NCBI GenBank assembly: GCA_036897625.1
Contig: JAYMTA010000765.1
Location: 1-24,427, forward strand
Direction of reading: 5' to 3'
Origin: Pelargonium cotyledonis
Taxonomy: Eukaryota > Streptophyta > Magnoliopsida > Geraniales > Geraniaceae
DNA length: 24,427 nt
Shown here: piece by piece, positions 21,612-24,427 of the stretch
How positions within the stretch are numbered: the stretch's first letter is position 1
How the letters are laid out: each line of letters begins with the position of its first letter
Position numbers and translations under genes: made by a program
Notes under the pieces: model-generated
Database searches by the model: none
What the model saw: the letters and a program-made list of their open reading frames with translations, nothing else
Told to the model about the DNA's origin: nothing

Positions 21612-23610
21612 AAACTTGGTGTTGAATAACATGGTAACGATAACTAAAACCATTATGACGATCAGGGTTTCAACTTTTCTCATGGCCGTCCAAGTGTTTT
21701 GTGCTACATTGTTTTCCTTGGTGATTAGGAAAAATGTAATTTTCTCGAAACTAATCAGTTGATGATTAGGTTCCATTTTTTGAGATGTAGAAAGTTTATT
21801 TTCCATGTAATTTGTCAAGAATCATTGTACTTGACTTTTTTTTTGGTTATAAAAGCCCAAGCAATTTTGTCTCCATAGGGGCTGTTCTGCATCTTTATTC
21901 TGCAACTTTTGTTTTTTTTTATATTAATTAATATTTTTTTGGTAACTAATAAATTAGGATTGAATGATGGCCATTTTGGGAATTTGAATTATTTCTTTTA
22001 TATTCACTCTATGATTCAGGTTGTATCTTATATGCTTCAGCATATATATGTGACTTATATTTTTATGTTTCAGCTGGTTTGCGGCAGGAAGTGGCACTCT
22101 TCGAACTAGTTCTCTAAAGAGCATCGCAGTGCTATAAGCTCGATTATTATGCAGTATCAATTAGTCTTCTAATTTAATATTTGTTTCTTTTGATTTAACT
22201 CATCACAGTATCTAGTATGGGAAAGAACTTTGTGATAATGTTTTGGATTGGGGCAGCTATTAGTCCTGACGGGTCTTATCTCAGGAGTGTATATACTGGA
22301 TATCTACATCTTTTGTTCTGAGCATCTTTGTCCATTAGGCAGGCAATTGTTTATTTATTTATTTGTTTTATTTACAGAAACTGTTTCGATTCACCAGATT
22401 AGTTAACATTGTTTTTATGATACCTCGGACTTATAGTATGTGTCACTATTGCTTAATCTAAACTTGCAATACTGGGCTTATCTATTGTGAGGGCATGTAA
22501 ATTTTATTTGCTTCAGAATGTCTTATTCATCTTTCGTTGATGGCCATGGGTCTGCGATTGGCTAGGGCTAGCTCAAGCAAATTAGAACTGCAGCATTGTC
22601 TTGGTGTTTCCATGGTGTATTTGGAATTAGGCTTTCTGACATGTATATGTTAAGGGATCTGTGCTCTTTCAAGTGGTGCAATAACCTCTTTAGCAAATGG
22701 TTGACCTCTCTTCAGTGACGGGGTGCCTGAATTATGTTATCATGCTGTCAGAACTAAGGGAATGTGTTATTCTTGATTAGCTATAATGAAGTTGAATGTG
22801 GACTACTTATCATCATATTTCCTTGTAGTTGCTAATCCAAGCTAGCGTTGTCGTACAAAAGATTACTTTGTTTCAGTTAGATTGATTTACTCCCTTGTCT
22901 CTCTATCTCTGTCTGGTTCAACTCTCGTTTTGTATACCTACGAGAAACTCAAGGGCATCTTGGGGTGCAGAAATTAAACCTTTCTGTAAGCAATAATGTG
23001 GTGTTCCTGGGACTTAAAGCATTTGTTCTGGTAGATAATTCTATTGATTGAAATGTGGTATTATGTTTCTTTGTTCTCCTCTCTCTCACTCCCCGAGGAA
23101 GTTTTGGTTGATCAGCGGTTTTCCATGGTTTGAATTCCCGCTTTAGCTTATAATTTGAACTGTGCCCTAAGTATCTGATTACTTCAGTTTTCGATCAGCT
23201 TTTTTTTTTTTTTTTTTTTGTTGGTACCACATGTAAGTCTCCTAATCTCCCATGGATGAATTGGAGGATTGACAGAATGCGTATGTTCTTGACTGTGGTG
23301 ACACTCCTTAATTCCTCGATGTCTTGTTTACCCTCTTGTAGCTGTTGTAATATTGTTAAAAAGAACTTGATGGTTTCACATGGGCTAAACTTTCCTTTGA
23401 TATCTCATATCTGTTGCTTTCTAACTAGATTTTGTTGCAGCTAGCCCATCCTCCAGATTCAAAGTAATTATGGGCATTCTGATAATTTGACATTTTAGAC
23501 TAATTATGTAGATAATTTGACATTTTAAGTTATGATTTTGATATATGGTGGTGGATGCTGGGAAAGTATGTGCTTGTAGAGAAACATATTTATATAAACA
23601 AACTATAAGC
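21612..23610. other. Intergenic region between the tail-to-tail MUN and HIPP genes
   Basis: About 2 kb of AT-rich DNA with no supportable gene. It holds a T20 run at 23200-23219 and a short (TTTA)n stretch near 22350. A splice-acceptor-like tttcag at 22069-22074 followed by a short open stretch is noted, but nothing ties it to a transcript. No tRNA, rRNA or snRNA fold was recognised by eye. Confidence 0.5.
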
Positions 23611-23616
23611 TTTATT
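23611..23616 (-). terminator. Candidate poly(A) signal of the HIPP gene
   Basis: TTTATT on the plus strand is AATAAA on the minus strand, about 260 bases past the HIPP stop codon. The distance fits a plant 3' UTR. Position alone supports it. Confidence 0.4.
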
Positions 23617-23875
23617 CATTCTATTCTGGTTTTCCAAAATGGTAGGTAAACAAGGTATAGTTGTAGAATATGTAGGCTTTATATGATTCCTTTACAATAA
23701 ACAAACATATGTATTAGTGGCTTGCAGAAGTGGAATACAGACTTCATTCTTCCTGCACCTTTAAGCATAGAATCTCATTCTTCTCTTACATCTGCACGTG
23801 CTTATTTTGAAAAAGTATTGCTCCTATCTGAATTCTCCATTATCTTCCTCCTGGAGGCCAAAATTTGACTGTCCT

Positions 23876-24427
23876 TTAGATAATTGTACATGCATTTGGA
23901 TTTTCGTCGCTGAATATTGACGTGATATTTCCATTTCCATTGTTGTAGTTGCTGCTGCTACTGCTGATGTCATGATATTCATTGCTGTAGCGGTTGCTTC
24001 TGCTGTAATAAGGTTGTGTTGGCGGTAACCGTAAATTCTCATATTCAGTTACATATGGTGATGGTCTGTATGTGTTGTAACTGTGAGTTACGCAGATGGG
24101 ACTGGGACCGGGACTGGGAGGGACTGGAGCTGGTGGTTCTTGTGGATGTCCGTTCCAGTGTCCTCCGTACCCTTGATTATAACCATATCTGTTGTTGTGG
24201 TCTGACTCTGGTGGATGATGGTATGTTACTGGGTTTGCTGGTTCTCGTGGATGTACGTTCCAGTGTCCAGCATACCCTTGATTGTAGCCATATCTGTAGG
24301 TGTAGTCTGACTCTGATGGACGGTGGTATGTTACATAAGCCTCTTGTACACCCGTTGGACCAGGAATATTTGAAATTGGCCGGCCTGGCTGGCCTGCATT
24401 TGTATCTGCAGCCCCTTGTGCTGGGGA
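23876..24427 (-). CDS. C-terminal part of a heavy-metal-associated isoprenylated plant protein (HIPP)
   Basis: An open minus-strand frame runs from the window edge to TAA at 23876-23878, giving 183 residues without a start; the 5' exons lie outside. The end, IFSDENPNACTII, is the hallmark HIPP tail, with C-T-I-I as the CaaX box. The Cys would be prenylated and the protein anchored to membranes. Farnesyl or geranylgeranyl cannot be told from a terminal Ile. Family members carry one or two N-terminal HMA domains (CxxC) that bind heavy metals; here that part is not in view. The visible region is rich in Pro, Tyr, Asn, Gly and His, as HIPP C-terminal regions often are, with a Ser/Asn-rich stretch before the tail. 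It contains an exact 35-residue tandem repeat. The gene converges on the MUN gene. HIPP identity is strong from the tail; the subgroup is not assigned. Confidence 0.87.
   Translation of the reverse strand, partial: SPAQGAADTNAGQPGRPISNIPGPTGVQEAYVTYHRPSESDYTYRYGYNQGYAGHWNVHPREPANPVTYHHPPESDHNNRYGYNQGYGGHWNGHPQEPPAPVPPSPGPSPICVTHSYNTYRPSPYVTEYENLRLPPTQPYYSRSNRYSNEYHDISSSSSNYNNGNGNITSIFSDENPNACTII
24125..24334 (-). repeat. In-frame 105-bp tandem repeat in the HIPP coding region
   Basis: Two adjoining units of exactly 105 bp (24230-24334 and 24125-24229 in coding order) encode 35 residues each. Both read VTYH-x-P-x-ESD, then RYGYNQGY-x-GHWN-x-HP-x-EP, then a Pro-rich end. The copies differ at scattered bases, so the duplication is not recent, yet the length is unchanged. 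The Tyr/His/Asn-rich unit could add metal-ligand residues; that is inference. Confidence 0.9.

Noticed and set aside
22069..22109. Possible extra 3' exon of the MUN gene after tttcag
   Set aside because: The exon ending at 20721 already completes the protein, and no donor or homology ties this stretch to it.
23100..23165. tRNA-like B-box word (ggtttgaattccc)
   Set aside because: No matching A box, no acceptor stem and no cloverleaf could be drawn around it.
23824..24042. 72-codon minus-strand frame near the right edge
   Set aside because: It is another frame of the HIPP terminal exon; the HIPP frame has the CaaX tail and runs open to the edge.
485..24427. The three genes as one functional system
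   Set aside because: Each belongs to a separate well-known plant family, transcription directions differ, and clustering of this kind is ordinary in plant genomes.

Overview
The window is nuclear DNA of a flowering plant, most likely a eudicot. It has two intron-rich plus-strand genes with standard GT-AG splice sites and AT-rich introns, a third gene entering from the right edge on the minus strand, and plant-type transposon debris (a LINE remnant, a Stowaway-type MITE, hAT-like fragments). The species cannot be read from the sequence. No bacterial, organellar or viral genes were seen, and no CRISPR array.

Layout. Positions 1-484 are the promoter and leader of gene 1. Gene 1 (485-4301, +, 5 exons, 387 aa) encodes a multi-pass membrane RING-H2 E3 ubiquitin ligase of the Arabidopsis At1g12760/At1g63170 type. 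Positions 4302 to about 4735 are its 3' UTR and downstream sequence. About 4805-5930 is a decayed minus-strand non-LTR retrotransposon (zf-RVT plus RNase H) interrupted by a small insertion, followed by a Stowaway-like MITE (5941-6201). Positions 6202-6731 are the promoter and leader of gene 2. Gene 2 (6732-20721, +, 26 exons, 1164 aa) encodes a DUF810/MUN-domain protein of the PATROL1 family, nearest to the Arabidopsis At4g11670 type. Its introns hold several tandem duplications, a MITE-like element and one GC-AG intron. Positions 20722-23875 hold its 3' end, a decayed hAT-like element and otherwise unremarkable intergenic DNA. From 23876 to the edge lies the last part of a minus-strand gene for a heavy-metal-associated isoprenylated protein (HIPP) ending in a CaaX box. 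It is tail-to-tail with gene 2.

Both complete gene models join into one uninterrupted frame across all inferred splice sites, which is the strongest evidence for them. The three genes share a loose membrane theme (ubiquitin ligase, vesicle tethering or exocytosis, prenylated metal-binding protein). Plant neighbours are usually unrelated, and I see no sign that they form one system. I found no convincing new biological system. The more interesting points are the SPF-x2-DIL tandem motif at the C-terminus of the MUN protein, its GC-AG intron, the exact 105-bp coding repeat in the HIPP gene, and the cluster of local tandem duplications in introns.
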